NCBI RefSeq assembly: GCF_014652855.1
Contig: NZ_BMZP01000017.1
Location: forward strand, 1-64,000
Reading direction: 5' to 3'
DNA from: Novosphingobium pokkalii
GTDB taxonomy: Bacteria; Pseudomonadota; Alphaproteobacteria; Sphingomonadales; Sphingomonadaceae
Length of the DNA: 64,000 bases
The notes under the pieces: generated by a model
Seen by the model: the letters and a program-made list of their open reading frames with translations, nothing else
What the model was told of the DNA's origin: nothing
Databases searched by the model: none
Shown: positions 49,856 through 58,764 of the stretch, one piece after another
Position numbering within the stretch: the stretch's first letter is position 1
Layout: every line of letters starts with the position of its first letter
Position numbers and translations under genes: made by a program

Positions 49856-50848
49856 ATGGCTGTCTATACCCACCTCGGCGCGGAGGACATGGCCGCGCTG
49901 CTCGCTCCCTATCACCTCGGTGACCTGGTTTCCGCCAAGGGCATTGCCGAAGGGGTATCCAACAGCAACTGGCTGATCGAGACGGCCCGGCCCGCCGGCG
50001 AGACCGCGCGGTTCATCCTGACGATGTACGAATTCCGCATCGAGATTGCCGACCTGCCCTATTTCCTCGGCCTGCTCGATCATCTGGCCGCCAAGGGCTG
50101 CCCGGTGCCGCGCTCGATCCACGATGACGCCGGCAATCTCTATCGCGTGGTCGATACTGCGCGCGGGGAGCGCGCGCTGGCGCTGATCGAGTTTCTGCCC
50201 GGCGTTTCACTGGGCGATCCCACCCCCGGCCAGGCCCGCGCGGTGGGCGCGGCGCTGGCCACGCTGCACGGGGCGGCGGCAGATTATCCGGCCACCCGCG
50301 CCAACGGCATGGGCCTGGCCGAATGGCAACGCCTGGCGCAGGAATGCGGCGCCGATGGCCTGGCCAGCATCGCTCCCGCGCTGGCAGAGATGGTGGCCGA
50401 GCATCTGCCGCGCCTTGCCGCGCAGTGGCCCACCGGCCTGCAGACCGGGGTTATCCACGCCGATCTGTTTCCCGACAACGTGCTGATGCAGGGCGAGACC
50501 GTCACCGGGCTGATCGACTTCTACTTCGCCTGCAACGATATCCTCGCCTACGACCTCGCCGTGACCCACGCGGCCTGGTGCTTTGATGCGTCAGGCGAGG
50601 CATTCCGCCCCGATCTTTCGGCCGCGCTGCTGCAAGGCTATGCCAGCGTGCGCACGCTGTCGACGGCCGAGCAGGCCGCCCTGCCCCTCCTGGCGCAAGG
50701 CGCGGCGATGCGCTTTGCCATGAGCCGCGCCTATGACTGGCTCAACACGCCCGCCGATGCGCTGGTCACGCGCAAGGATCCGCTGGCCTTTGCCCGGCGT
50801 CTGCTGTTCTATGCCGATCCGGCCAATTCCGGGGTCTTTGCGGCATGA
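49856..50848 (+). CDS. thrB: Homoserine kinase (APH-type ThrB)
   Basis: This kinase phosphorylates homoserine for threonine synthesis. The 330-residue protein is of the aminoglycoside phosphotransferase fold used by alphaproteobacteria: GIAEGVSNSNWLIET, ALIEFLPGVSLGDPTPGQ, the catalytic loop GVIHADLFPDNVLMQ and LIDFYFACNDILAYDLA. It lies between ispH and rnhA; its stop overlaps the rnhA start (ATGA). Confidence 0.95.
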   Translation: MAVYTHLGAEDMAALLAPYHLGDLVSAKGIAEGVSNSNWLIETARPAGETARFILTMYEFRIEIADLPYFLGLLDHLAAKGCPVPRSIHDDAGNLYRVVDTARGERALALIEFLPGVSLGDPTPGQARAVGAALATLHGAAADYPATRANGMGLAEWQRLAQECGADGLASIAPALAEMVAEHLPRLAAQWPTGLQTGVIHADLFPDNVLMQGETVTGLIDFYFACNDILAYDLAVTHAAWCFDASGEAFRPDLSAALLQGYASVRTLSTAEQAALPLLAQGAAMRFAMSRAYDWLNTPADALVTRKDPLAFARRLLFYADPANSGVFAA

Positions 50849-51276
50849 AGCAGGTGGACATCTTCACCGACGGCGCGTGCAAGGGCAATCCCGGCAAGGG
50901 CGGCTGGGGCGCGCTGCTGCGGATGGGCGCACATGAAAAGGAACTGGTCGGGTCCGATCCCGAAACCACCAACAACCGCATGGAAATGATGGCCGCGATC
51001 AAGGCCCTGGAAGCCCTGACCCAGCCGTGCCAGGTGACGCTGCACACCGACAGCAAATACGTGCTCGACGGCATCACCAAGTGGATCTTCGGCTGGCAGA
51101 AGCGCGGCTGGAAAACCGCCGACAACAAGCCGGTGAAGAACGAAGACCTGTGGCGCGCGCTGGTCGCCGCCGCCCGCCCGCACAAGATCGAGTGGGTCTG
51201 GGTCAAGGGTCACGACGGCCATCCCGAGAACGAACGCGTGGACAAGCTGGCCAGCGACGCCGCCAAGGCGGCCTGA
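50845..51276 (+). CDS. rnhA: Ribonuclease HI
   Basis: RNase HI cuts RNA in RNA-DNA hybrids. The 143-residue protein has the catalytic residues Asp9 (IFTDGACKGNPGKGGWG), Glu47 (TNNRMEMMAAI), Asp69 (LHTDSKYV) and Asp133 (ERVDKLA), and the basic handle WQKRGWKTADNKPV. It is coupled to thrB, the usual alphaproteobacterial order. Confidence 0.97.
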   Translation: MKQVDIFTDGACKGNPGKGGWGALLRMGAHEKELVGSDPETTNNRMEMMAAIKALEALTQPCQVTLHTDSKYVLDGITKWIFGWQKRGWKTADNKPVKNEDLWRALVAAARPHKIEWVWVKGHDGHPENERVDKLASDAAKAA

Positions 51277-51291
51277 CCCGATTGGTGCGCG

Positions 51292-51321
51292 AGATAATGG
51301 AACGAAGCCGTTCCATTATCT
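51292..51321. terminator. 13-bp perfect hairpin after rnhA
   Basis: AGATAATGGAACG (51292-51304), loop AAGC, CGTTCCATTATCT (51309-51321). It lies 15 nt after rnhA and 6 nt before the stop of the convergent oxidoreductase gene. It probably terminates both, although there is no T-run. The arms are AT-rich compared with the region. Confidence 0.65.
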
Positions 51322-51327
51322 GAAAGG

Positions 51328-52437
51328 CTAGGCGGCGCCGACCATGTCGAACCGCGCCGGGGCATAGCGCGCCGGATCGAGCCGCTCGGTCATCGCGTCA
51401 GGCCCCAGGCCCAGCAGCACTTGCGCGGCGAGGCGGGCGGCCGCCGGCGCGGTCTGGATGCCGAAGCCGCCCTGCCCGGCAAACCAGAACAGGCCCGGCA
51501 CGCGCGAATCGAAGCCATAGACCGGGGCACGATCGGGCGCGAAGCTGCGCAGCCCGGCCCAGCGCCGTTCCACCGCCGCGATGCGCCAGTCCACCACCTG
51601 CTCCAGCCGGTCGATCGCCACGGCCACGTCGATCTCTTCGGGGGCGACATCGTGGGCCACGTCGGGCGTTTCATCGTGCGGGGAAAGCCACAGGCGATCG
51701 CCGGAAGGCTTGAAATAGAAATCGCCGGCCAGCCCGAAGGTGAGCGGCAGCGTGGCCGGCACCGGCGGATCGACCCGCAACTGGGTGATCGTGCGGCGCA
51801 GCGGGGCAATGCCCAGCGGCCTGGCGCCGGCCAGGCGGGCGATGTCATCAGCCCAAGCCCCGGCCGCATTGACGACAATGGCCGCGCGCGCCTGCCCGCC
51901 GCGCCAGGCCAGGCGCCAGCCGCTGCCATCGCGGGCCAGCTCGTCCACCCGCGCGCGCAGCCGCACCACGCTGCCGGTGCGGCGCGCCAGGGCCAGATAG
52001 TGCTGGTGCAGCCCGGCCACGTCGATATCGGCGCAACCCGGCTGCCACGCGCCCAGGCACCACGGCGCACGCAAGCCGGGCACGAGCGCGTCCATGCCGG
52101 CGCGGTCGATCAGGTCCACCCGCGCGCCCAGCGCCGAATAGTCGGCCACGAAGGCTTCCAGCGCGGCGCGATCCTCAGCCCGCCCGATCACCAGCGAGCC
52201 GCGCGGTTGCAGAAAGCCATGCCCGGCCAGGTAATCGCCCGAGGCAAGCGTGAGCGGCACCACCGCCGGGCCGCCATAGATCTCGTCCCAGAACGCGGCG
52301 GAACGGCCGGTGGTGTGATAGCCGGGGGTGTCTTCGGCCTCGACCAGCAGCACGCGGGCGTGGGGCGCGCATTCGGCGGCAAGACTCGCCCCGGCCATGC
52401 CGGCGCCCAGGATGGCAATGTCGAATTCGTCCATCAT
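51328..52437 (-). CDS. FAD-dependent oxidoreductase (DAO/glycine oxidase-like)
   Basis: The 369-residue protein has an N-terminal dinucleotide-binding fold (DIAILGAGMAGASLAAECA) and the DAO-type blocks TTGRSAAFWDEIYG, AAGAWADDIARLAG, and FWFAGQGGFGIQTAPAAARL. It probably oxidises an amino or hydroxy acid. The substrate cannot be told from sequence. It is 16 nt downstream of the hydrolase gene on the same strand, so they may be co-transcribed. Confidence 0.88.
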   Translation of the reverse strand: MMDEFDIAILGAGMAGASLAAECAPHARVLLVEAEDTPGYHTTGRSAAFWDEIYGGPAVVPLTLASGDYLAGHGFLQPRGSLVIGRAEDRAALEAFVADYSALGARVDLIDRAGMDALVPGLRAPWCLGAWQPGCADIDVAGLHQHYLALARRTGSVVRLRARVDELARDGSGWRLAWRGGQARAAIVVNAAGAWADDIARLAGARPLGIAPLRRTITQLRVDPPVPATLPLTFGLAGDFYFKPSGDRLWLSPHDETPDVAHDVAPEEIDVAVAIDRLEQVVDWRIAAVERRWAGLRSFAPDRAPVYGFDSRVPGLFWFAGQGGFGIQTAPAAARLAAQVLLGLGPDAMTERLDPARYAPARFDMVGAA

Positions 52438-52453
52438 AGCCGCTTTCCTCGCG

Positions 52454-53437
52454 CTACGCTGCCGGGGTGGCACTCCCGCCCGGTGCGGGGGCTTCCCGTT
52501 CGAGGAATTCGTCGATCGAGGCAAGCACCCGATCGCGCACCACGTCGCTTTCGCGCAGCAGTTCGTGGCGCCCCTCGCGGCCCCAGGCGACCAATTCAGC
52601 CTGTGGCAGGCGCCGCGCCGCGCGCGCGATCGCTGGCCACGAAACCAGCGCATCGTGGCGGGTCGCCACCAGCAGGACGGGACTGTGCACCGCTTCCAGC
52701 AGGCCGGGGCTATCGAGCCGGTCGAACGATTCGCTGGCCTTCTTCAGCCAGCGCCAGCTTGCCGGGCCGAGCGCCAGCCAGGGCCGCTGCGCGCGCCACC
52801 ACTGCTCGTCGGCATAGCGGGCTTCGTCATGGGTCAGCAGGTTGGCCCGCATCGCTTCGCGCGCGCCGGGCTTTTCGCTGGCCTTCCACGCCGGCCGCGC
52901 GGGATCACCCAGGCGGTTCATGATCGCGGCATAGCGGCGCTGCACCCAGCGCGGGAGAATCGTGGCGAATCCCAGCATCGGCGCGCTCAGCACCGTGGCG
53001 ACAGGATCGATTCGCCCTTCGGCCAGGGTGCGCAGCACCAGGTGCCCGCCCATCGAATGGCCGATCACCACATGCGGCCCCGGCGTGGCGGCGCGCCAGA
53101 TTTGGTAAAGATGCGCCAGGTCATCCACCCAGACCGCAAAGTCCGCGATATCGCCCACGTCGCTGCGCGATTCCGGCCCGGCAGAACCTGCCTGGCCGCG
53201 CCAGTCAGACGCGGTTACGTGCCAGCCCTTAGAGGCCCAGTAATCGAAGGTTTCCAAATACTTTTCATAAAAGTCCCCGCGCCCCGGCAGGAACAGGATC
53301 GAACCGCGCGGCGCCACTGGCTCACGCCGCCAGTCGATCCGGCGGATGGGCGTGCCGTCGGCCGCGGTCCAGGTCGATTCGGTGGCCCCGGCGGGAATCT
53401 CGCGTCCGCCGGTTCCCTGCCAGACATGCTTAACCAT
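52454..53437 (-). CDS. Alpha/beta hydrolase (lysophospholipase/S33-like)
   Basis: The 327-residue protein has a lipase/monoglyceride-type fold: GSILFLPGRGDFYEKYLETF, the nucleophile elbow VIGHSMGGHLVLR, an Asp in ATRHDALVSWPA and a His in GREGRHELLRE. The family includes lysophospholipase L2. The natural substrate is unknown. Its start lies 100 nt from the divergent cpaA. Confidence 0.88.
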   Translation of the reverse strand: MVKHVWQGTGGREIPAGATESTWTAADGTPIRRIDWRREPVAPRGSILFLPGRGDFYEKYLETFDYWASKGWHVTASDWRGQAGSAGPESRSDVGDIADFAVWVDDLAHLYQIWRAATPGPHVVIGHSMGGHLVLRTLAEGRIDPVATVLSAPMLGFATILPRWVQRRYAAIMNRLGDPARPAWKASEKPGAREAMRANLLTHDEARYADEQWWRAQRPWLALGPASWRWLKKASESFDRLDSPGLLEAVHSPVLLVATRHDALVSWPAIARAARRLPQAELVAWGREGRHELLRESDVVRDRVLASIDEFLEREAPAPGGSATPAA

Positions 53438-53483
53438 TGCTTGCGACGCCCTGTTTCACGCCCGATCCCGCCGCTTGGCTTGG

Positions 53484-53497
53484 TTACCGTTTGGTAA
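53484..53497. promoter_or_regulatory. Small inverted repeat in the cpaA promoter region
   Basis: TTACC-GTTT-GGTAA lies 41-54 nt before cpaA in the gap shared with the divergent hydrolase. It may be an operator; no promoter was assigned with confidence. Confidence 0.3.
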
Positions 53498-53537
53498 GTG
53501 ATTTTCCGGTATCCCCACATCATCAAGGGGGATTTCG

Positions 53538-54011
53538 ATGGTTTACGGATTGGCCGGGGTCTTGGCAATCGCGCTGCTGGTGGCAGCCTTTACCGACCTG
53601 CGCCGCAGGCAGATCGACAACTGGCTCAACGCCGGGATTGCCGCACTGGCCCCGGTCTATTGGTGGGCCTGCGGGCTGCACCTGTGGCCCGATGTCGTGC
53701 TGCAACTGGGCGTGGCCGTGGCGGCCTTCGTGGTGCTGGCCGGGCTGTTTGCCCTGCGCATGATGGGCGGGGGTGACGTCAAGCTGCTCACCGCGCTGGC
53801 GCTGTGGCTGCGGCCGGTGCTGTTTGCCAAGCTGCTGCTGATCATGGCGCTGGTGGGCGGCGTGCTGACCGTGGCCATGGGGGTCTGGCACGTGATGCGG
53901 CGGCGCAAGGACCATCTCAAGATTCCCTATGGCGTGGCGATCGCCACGGCGGGGCTGTGTGTCCTTGGTACAACGTACGGCGCGGGGCTTCAGGCGCTCG
54001 CGGCCGGCTAA
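53538..54011 (+). CDS. cpaA: Prepilin peptidase CpaA/TadV
   Basis: This membrane aspartic peptidase cleaves and may methylate Flp-type prepilins. The 157-residue protein has catalytic Asp20 (FTDLRRRQIDNWL) and Asp80 (MGGGDVKLL) and about six membrane helices. AAGGGGG lies 7 nt before ATG 53538. It heads the cpa/tad cluster, but no flp/pilA pilin gene is present nearby. Confidence 0.92.
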   Translation: MVYGLAGVLAIALLVAAFTDLRRRQIDNWLNAGIAALAPVYWWACGLHLWPDVVLQLGVAVAAFVVLAGLFALRMMGGGDVKLLTALALWLRPVLFAKLLLIMALVGGVLTVAMGVWHVMRRRKDHLKIPYGVAIATAGLCVLGTTYGAGLQALAAG

Positions 54012-54086
54012 GGCCAAACTTAACCAATTTGTCGGATGGCTGCCGGGTGGATCGGGCACTGTTCTGTAAGGGCGGGATAACTGGCG

Positions 54087-55112
54087 ATGGACAAGAAGAA
54101 ACTGCTGCTGCTGGGAGGGGCTGGGCTCGCAGCGATCCTCATGGCCAATGTCGGCCTCAACATGGTGCGCGGTTCCGGCTCACCCCAGGCGGCGGCCGCC
54201 GCCAAGGTGGAAATGGGTTCCAAGGTGCTGGTGGCGCAACGCGCCCTGCCGGTGGGCACGATCATCACCGCCGACTCCATCGGCTTCAAGGCCTGGCCCA
54301 AGGAAATGGTGCAGGACGCCTATTTCCTGGAAGGCGAGGCCGACATGCAGAAGCTGCTCGGCACCGTGGTGCGCAACCCGATCACCGCCGGTGAACCGAT
54401 CACGCAAGGCTCGCTGGTCGCGCCCGGCGATCGCGGCTTCCTCGCCGCCGCGCTCGGGCCGGGCATGCGCGCCGTCACCATTCCGGTTTCCGCGCGCACC
54501 GGCGTGGCCGGCTTCGTGTTTCCGGGCGACCATATCGACCTGGTGCTGACCCAGACCGTCAAGGGCAATGACCCCCAGCCGCTCAAGGCTTCGGAAACGA
54601 TCATCCGCAACTTGCGCGTGCTCGCCACCGACCAGTCTGCCACGCAGGAGCAAGTCGAAGGCAAGACCAAGGTCAAGGCCTTCAGCACGGTCACCGTGGA
54701 AGTGACGCCCAAGATCGCCGAGAAGATCGCCGTGGCGCAGACCATCGGCACGCTCAGCCTGTCGCTGCGCTCGCTGGCCGACAATTCGGCCGAGCTGGAG
54801 CAGGCGATCGCCTCGGGCGATGTCAAGGTTCCCGCCGGCGCCAGCCCGCAGGACGAGGAAAAGCTGCTCAAGCAGGCGCTGGCCCATCCTCTCGACGGCG
54901 GCACCAGCTTTGCCACCGGCGGCGATGTCTCGCGGTTCCAGCGCAAGTCCATGCCGCCGATGGGCGGTGGCGGCAGCGGCGGCTTCACCGCGCCACCCGC
55001 ACCTGCGCCTGCGGCCGTGGCCGGCCCGGTGGCGCCACCGCGCCCGCGCGGCCCGGTCGTCAACATCACCCGCGGCAAGGACACCGTGACCGTCAGCGTG
55101 GGAGCGCAGTGA
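54087..55112 (+). CDS. cpaB: Flp pilus assembly protein CpaB/RcpC
   Basis: CpaB is a periplasmic or inner-membrane-anchored SAF-domain protein needed for Flp pilus assembly. The 341-residue sequence has an N-terminal membrane helix (LLLLGGAGLAAILMANVGL), a SAF domain (VLVAQRALPVGTIITADSI) and a second conserved part (GFVFPGDHIDLVLTQ, then GTLSLSLRSLAD). The C-terminus is Gly/Pro-rich. One base separates it from cpaC. Confidence 0.92.
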   Translation: MDKKKLLLLGGAGLAAILMANVGLNMVRGSGSPQAAAAAKVEMGSKVLVAQRALPVGTIITADSIGFKAWPKEMVQDAYFLEGEADMQKLLGTVVRNPITAGEPITQGSLVAPGDRGFLAAALGPGMRAVTIPVSARTGVAGFVFPGDHIDLVLTQTVKGNDPQPLKASETIIRNLRVLATDQSATQEQVEGKTKVKAFSTVTVEVTPKIAEKIAVAQTIGTLSLSLRSLADNSAELEQAIASGDVKVPAGASPQDEEKLLKQALAHPLDGGTSFATGGDVSRFQRKSMPPMGGGGSGGFTAPPAPAPAAVAGPVAPPRPRGPVVNITRGKDTVTVSVGAQ

Positions 55113-55113
55113 G

Positions 55114-56691
55114 ATGAACGCCGTCTTCGCTTTCCGCCAGTCCGCCTCGTTCCGCCGCGCCGCCAGGGGCCAGAGCATGTCGAACCGCTTCTCTTCCATG
55201 CTGCTCCCGGCCATGGCTCTCGTCACGCCGCTGGCCGCGCTGGCCCCGGCCGCCCATGCCCAGAACGTGACCAGCCCGGCCCGCTCGATCGCGGTGGGCC
55301 TGGGCCGGGGTGAACTCATCACCCTGCCCTCGCGCATGGCCGACATTTTCGTGGCGGACGACAAGGTCGCCGACGTGCAGGTGAAATCGACCAACCAGCT
55401 CTATGTCTTCGGCAAGGGGCCGGGCGAGACCACGGTCTATGCCAGCAATGCCAAGGGTGACGTGATCTGGTCGGCCAACGTGCGCGTGGGCACCAATATC
55501 GACAGCATCGACCAGATGCTGCACCTCGCCATGCCCGATGCCAAAGTGCAGACGGCAACGATGAACAACACTGTGCTGCTGACCGGCACCGTGAACGCAC
55601 CCGAAGATGCCGCCGAGGCCGAACGCCTGGTCAAGGCTTTCGTGGGCGAGAAGATGCAGGTGATCAGCCGGCTCAAGACGGCCACGCCGTTGCAGGTCAT
55701 GCTTCAGGTGCGCATTGCCGAAGTGAGCCGTACGCTGACCCGCTCGATCGGGATGAACTGGGCCACGGCTTCCTCGGGCGACGGGTTCAAGTTCGGCATT
55801 GGCCAGGGCAGCGCCGCCACGCAATACGTGGCCGGTGGCCCGCTGATTACCGGGATGTCCACCGCGCTCAACGCCACGACCACGGTCACGCCATCGGCAG
55901 CCACCGGCACGCGCCTGGTCGGCAACGGCAAGCTGTTCGGCATGGACGTGCTGGGCGCGCTGGACCTGGGCGAAACGATCGGCCTGGCCAACACCCTCGC
56001 TGAACCCAACCTCACCGCGCTGTCGGGCGAGACGGCCGAGTTCCTCGCCGGGGGTGAATTCCCGATCCCGCTGTCACAGGGCCTGGGCACCACCAGCATC
56101 GAATACAAGAAATACGGCGTCAGCCTGGCCTACACCCCCACGGTGCTGACCAACGGGCGCATCTCGCTGCGGGTGCGGCCGGAAGTGTCGGAACTGTCCA
56201 CCGACGGGGCGATCTCGCTCAGCGGCTATTCGATCCCGGGGCTGAAAGTGCGCCGCGCCGAAACCACCGTGGAACTGGGCTCTGGCCAGAGCTTCATGAT
56301 CGCCGGCCTGCTCAGCAATTCGGCGCAGAACACGATCACCAAGCTGCCCGGCGCGGGCGACCTGCCGATCCTGGGCTCGCTGTTCCGCTCCACCGCGTTC
56401 AAGAAGGGCGAGACCGAACTGGTGATCGTGGTCACGCCGTACCTGGTCAAGCCGGTCGACGCCAAGGACATCAAGCTGCCGACCGACGGCTTCCGCGCCG
56501 CCGACGCCGTGCAGCAGGTGCTGGGCAACCAGGAAACCGCGCCTTCCAACGGCGAGACCCGCCCGCTGCCGACCGAGCGCGAAGGCACGGTGCAGGGGCC
56601 GCCGCCGCCCAAGGTGGGCGACGCCCGCAGTCCGCAGGCCGACAAGACCAAGCAGGCCAGCGCCGACATCAAGCCCGGCTTCAGCCTGTGA
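55114..56691 (+). CDS. cpaC: Type II/Flp secretin CpaC/RcpA
   Basis: CpaC forms the outer-membrane channel for the Flp pilus. The 525-residue precursor has a signal peptide ending at about AHA-49. The N-terminal BON-like and N-domains follow (LGRGELITLPSRMADIFVAD, then TVLLTGTVNAPEDAAEAERL), then the secretin core (GETAEFLAGGEFPIP; SGQSFMIAGLLS; LPILGSLFRSTAFKKGETEL). A Pro/Lys-rich tail closes it. ATG at codon 22 is an alternative start. Confidence 0.94.
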   Translation: MNAVFAFRQSASFRRAARGQSMSNRFSSMLLPAMALVTPLAALAPAAHAQNVTSPARSIAVGLGRGELITLPSRMADIFVADDKVADVQVKSTNQLYVFGKGPGETTVYASNAKGDVIWSANVRVGTNIDSIDQMLHLAMPDAKVQTATMNNTVLLTGTVNAPEDAAEAERLVKAFVGEKMQVISRLKTATPLQVMLQVRIAEVSRTLTRSIGMNWATASSGDGFKFGIGQGSAATQYVAGGPLITGMSTALNATTTVTPSAATGTRLVGNGKLFGMDVLGALDLGETIGLANTLAEPNLTALSGETAEFLAGGEFPIPLSQGLGTTSIEYKKYGVSLAYTPTVLTNGRISLRVRPEVSELSTDGAISLSGYSIPGLKVRRAETTVELGSGQSFMIAGLLSNSAQNTITKLPGAGDLPILGSLFRSTAFKKGETELVIVVTPYLVKPVDAKDIKLPTDGFRAADAVQQVLGNQETAPSNGETRPLPTEREGTVQGPPPPKVGDARSPQADKTKQASADIKPGFSL

Positions 56692-56717
56692 CCGATCCCG
56701 CGACAAGGAACCCGCCC

Positions 56718-57419
56718 ATGTCCACCCCGCGCAACAGCATCGACCGGCGTATCGGCCAGCGTATTCGCAATATGGCCCTGGCCTTCACCGCCCTCGCCTT
56801 CACCGGCGCGCTGGCCGGTTGCGTCGGCGGCCAGCCGACCAACCGTTCGCTCAACAGCGTCCACCAGCCCGTGGTCGAGCGCACCAGCTATACCCTGGAT
56901 ATCAACACGCTGCCCGGCGGCGGCGTACCGGTGAGCGAACAGCGCCGCCTGGCCGGCTGGTTCGAATCGCTGGGCCTGGGCTATGGCGACAAGGTGGCGC
57001 TGGACGACCCGGCCGCTGATCCCGCCACGCGCGCGGCCGTGCAGGCCGTGCTTTCGGCCCACGGCCTGATGCTGGCCGATGCCGTGCCGGTGACGGCCGG
57101 AACGCTTGCTCCAGGCACGGCGCGCCTGGTCATCGCGCGCACCACCGCCTCGGTTCCGGGCTGCCCGGACTGGTCCACCCACAACGATGGCAATGGCAAC
57201 AATGCCACGTCGACCAACTATGGCTGCGCGGTGAATTCCAACCTGGCGGTGATGGTCGCCAACAAGGAAGACCTGGTGCGCGGCCAGACCGGCGATGGCA
57301 GCACAGCCGTGATGAGCGGCAACAAGGCGATCGAGGCCTATCGCAACAATCCTCCCAGCGGGATGGGCGGTGCCACCGTCAGAAAGGTCAACACCTCCAC
57401 CGCAACGGCGAGCAACTGA
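56718..57419 (+). CDS. cpaD: Pilus assembly lipoprotein CpaD
   Basis: CpaD is an outer-membrane lipoprotein that supports the CpaC secretin. The 233-residue protein has the lipobox ALAGC (Cys35) and CpaD motifs: ARLVIARTTASVPGCPDWS and NYGCAVNSNLAVMVANKEDL. ATG 56718 has AAGGA 8 nt upstream; a GTG at 56688 overlapping cpaC is less likely. It is followed by cpaE 1 nt later. Confidence 0.9.
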   Translation: MSTPRNSIDRRIGQRIRNMALAFTALAFTGALAGCVGGQPTNRSLNSVHQPVVERTSYTLDINTLPGGGVPVSEQRRLAGWFESLGLGYGDKVALDDPAADPATRAAVQAVLSAHGLMLADAVPVTAGTLAPGTARLVIARTTASVPGCPDWSTHNDGNGNNATSTNYGCAVNSNLAVMVANKEDLVRGQTGDGSTAVMSGNKAIEAYRNNPPSGMGGATVRKVNTSTATASN

Positions 57420-57420
57420 C

Positions 57421-58713
57421 ATGAGCGCACCCTGGAAATCCGGAAACCGCGATCTCTTCGCCGCCTTCCTGTGCGACGATGCCGCGCTCGACGTGGTGCG
57501 TGCCGTGGCCGCCGACATGGGCTGGCCGCCGGAAAAGTGCGCGCGCGGCGGCCTGCGCAACGCGGTGCAATCGCTCTCGATCAGCGCCAGCCCGGCGATC
57601 CTGATGGTCGATCTGTCGGAAAGCGGCGATCCGCTCAACGATATCAACGCGCTGGCCGAAGTGTGCGAACCCGGCACGGTGGTCATCGCGGTGGGCCAGG
57701 TCAACGACGTGCGGCTCTATCGCGATCTGATCGCCTCGGGCATCCAGGATTACCTGCTCAAGCCGCTGGCCGTGGGCCAGGTGCGCGATGCGCTGAGCCA
57801 GGCCCAGGCGATCTTCAACGCGCCCAAGAACCACGATGGCAGCGCCGCCAAGCGCCATGTCACCACTGCCGTGGTCGGTACGCGCGGCGGGGTCGGCGCC
57901 TCCACGCTGGCGACTTCGCTCGCCTGGTCGTTCAGCACCGATTTCAAGCGCTCCACCGCGCTGCTCGACCTCGACGTGCACTTCGGCACCGGCGCCCTGA
58001 CGCTCGATCTGGAGCCGGGGCGCGGGCTGACCGATGCGATCGACAATCCCAGCCGCATCGACGGGCTGTTCATCGAACGCGCGATGATCCGCGCCAACGA
58101 CAACCTGGCGATCCTTTCGGCCGAGGCACCGATCAACGCGCCGCTGATGACCGACGGCAGCGCGTTTGTGCAGTTGCAGGAAGAATTCCGCCAGGCGTTC
58201 GAGACCACCGTGATCGACCTGCCGCGCAACATGCTGATCAACTTCCCGCATCTGCTGGCCGACGTGAACGCGGTGGTGCTGACCACCGAACTGACCCTGG
58301 CCAGCGCGCGCGACGCCATCCGCCTGCTCGCCTGGCTCAAGGCCAACGCGCCCCACGCGCACGTGCACGTGGTGGCCAACAAGGTGCAGCAGGGCGTGGG
58401 CGAGATCAGCCGCGCCGACTTTGAATCCTCGATCGAGCGCAAGCTCGGCTTCGTGGTGCCTTATGATGCCAAGGCCGCCGCCAACGCCGCCAAGCTTGGC
58501 CAGACGTTCCTGGGCGCCAACCGCAGCGCCAAGGCCGCGCTGGCGATGAAGGAGGTGGCCCAAGCCATCGCCAGCCTGTCGGAGGAAAGCGACGACGCCG
58601 CAGTACCGGGCAAGACAAAGGCCAAGGCCAAGCCCACCTCGCTGCTCGGCAAGCTGGATTTCAAGAAGATGCTGCCGGCCAAGGGCAAGACCAAGGCCGG
58701 TGCGCCGGCCTGA
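57421..58713 (+). CDS. cpaE: Pilus assembly ATPase-like CpaE/TadZ
   Basis: CpaE/TadZ places the Flp pilus machinery at the pole. The 430-residue protein has a receiver-like N-terminal domain (about 10-130; ILMVDLSESGDPL, then DYLLKPLAVGQVRDALSQ) and a MinD/ParA-like ATPase domain with a deviant Walker A, GTRGGVGASTLA, in which Arg replaces the usual first Lys. LLDLDVHFGTGALTLDLEPG follows. A Lys-rich tail ends the protein. The motor ATPase gene cpaF, normally next, is missing. Confidence 0.92.
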   Translation: MSAPWKSGNRDLFAAFLCDDAALDVVRAVAADMGWPPEKCARGGLRNAVQSLSISASPAILMVDLSESGDPLNDINALAEVCEPGTVVIAVGQVNDVRLYRDLIASGIQDYLLKPLAVGQVRDALSQAQAIFNAPKNHDGSAAKRHVTTAVVGTRGGVGASTLATSLAWSFSTDFKRSTALLDLDVHFGTGALTLDLEPGRGLTDAIDNPSRIDGLFIERAMIRANDNLAILSAEAPINAPLMTDGSAFVQLQEEFRQAFETTVIDLPRNMLINFPHLLADVNAVVLTTELTLASARDAIRLLAWLKANAPHAHVHVVANKVQQGVGEISRADFESSIERKLGFVVPYDAKAAANAAKLGQTFLGANRSAKAALAMKEVAQAIASLSEESDDAAVPGKTKAKAKPTSLLGKLDFKKMLPAKGKTKAGAPA

Positions 58714-58764
58714 CCGCCGGAGGCATCATCCCGTTCCGCGTTTTTCAGGTAGGCAGGTCCGTCG

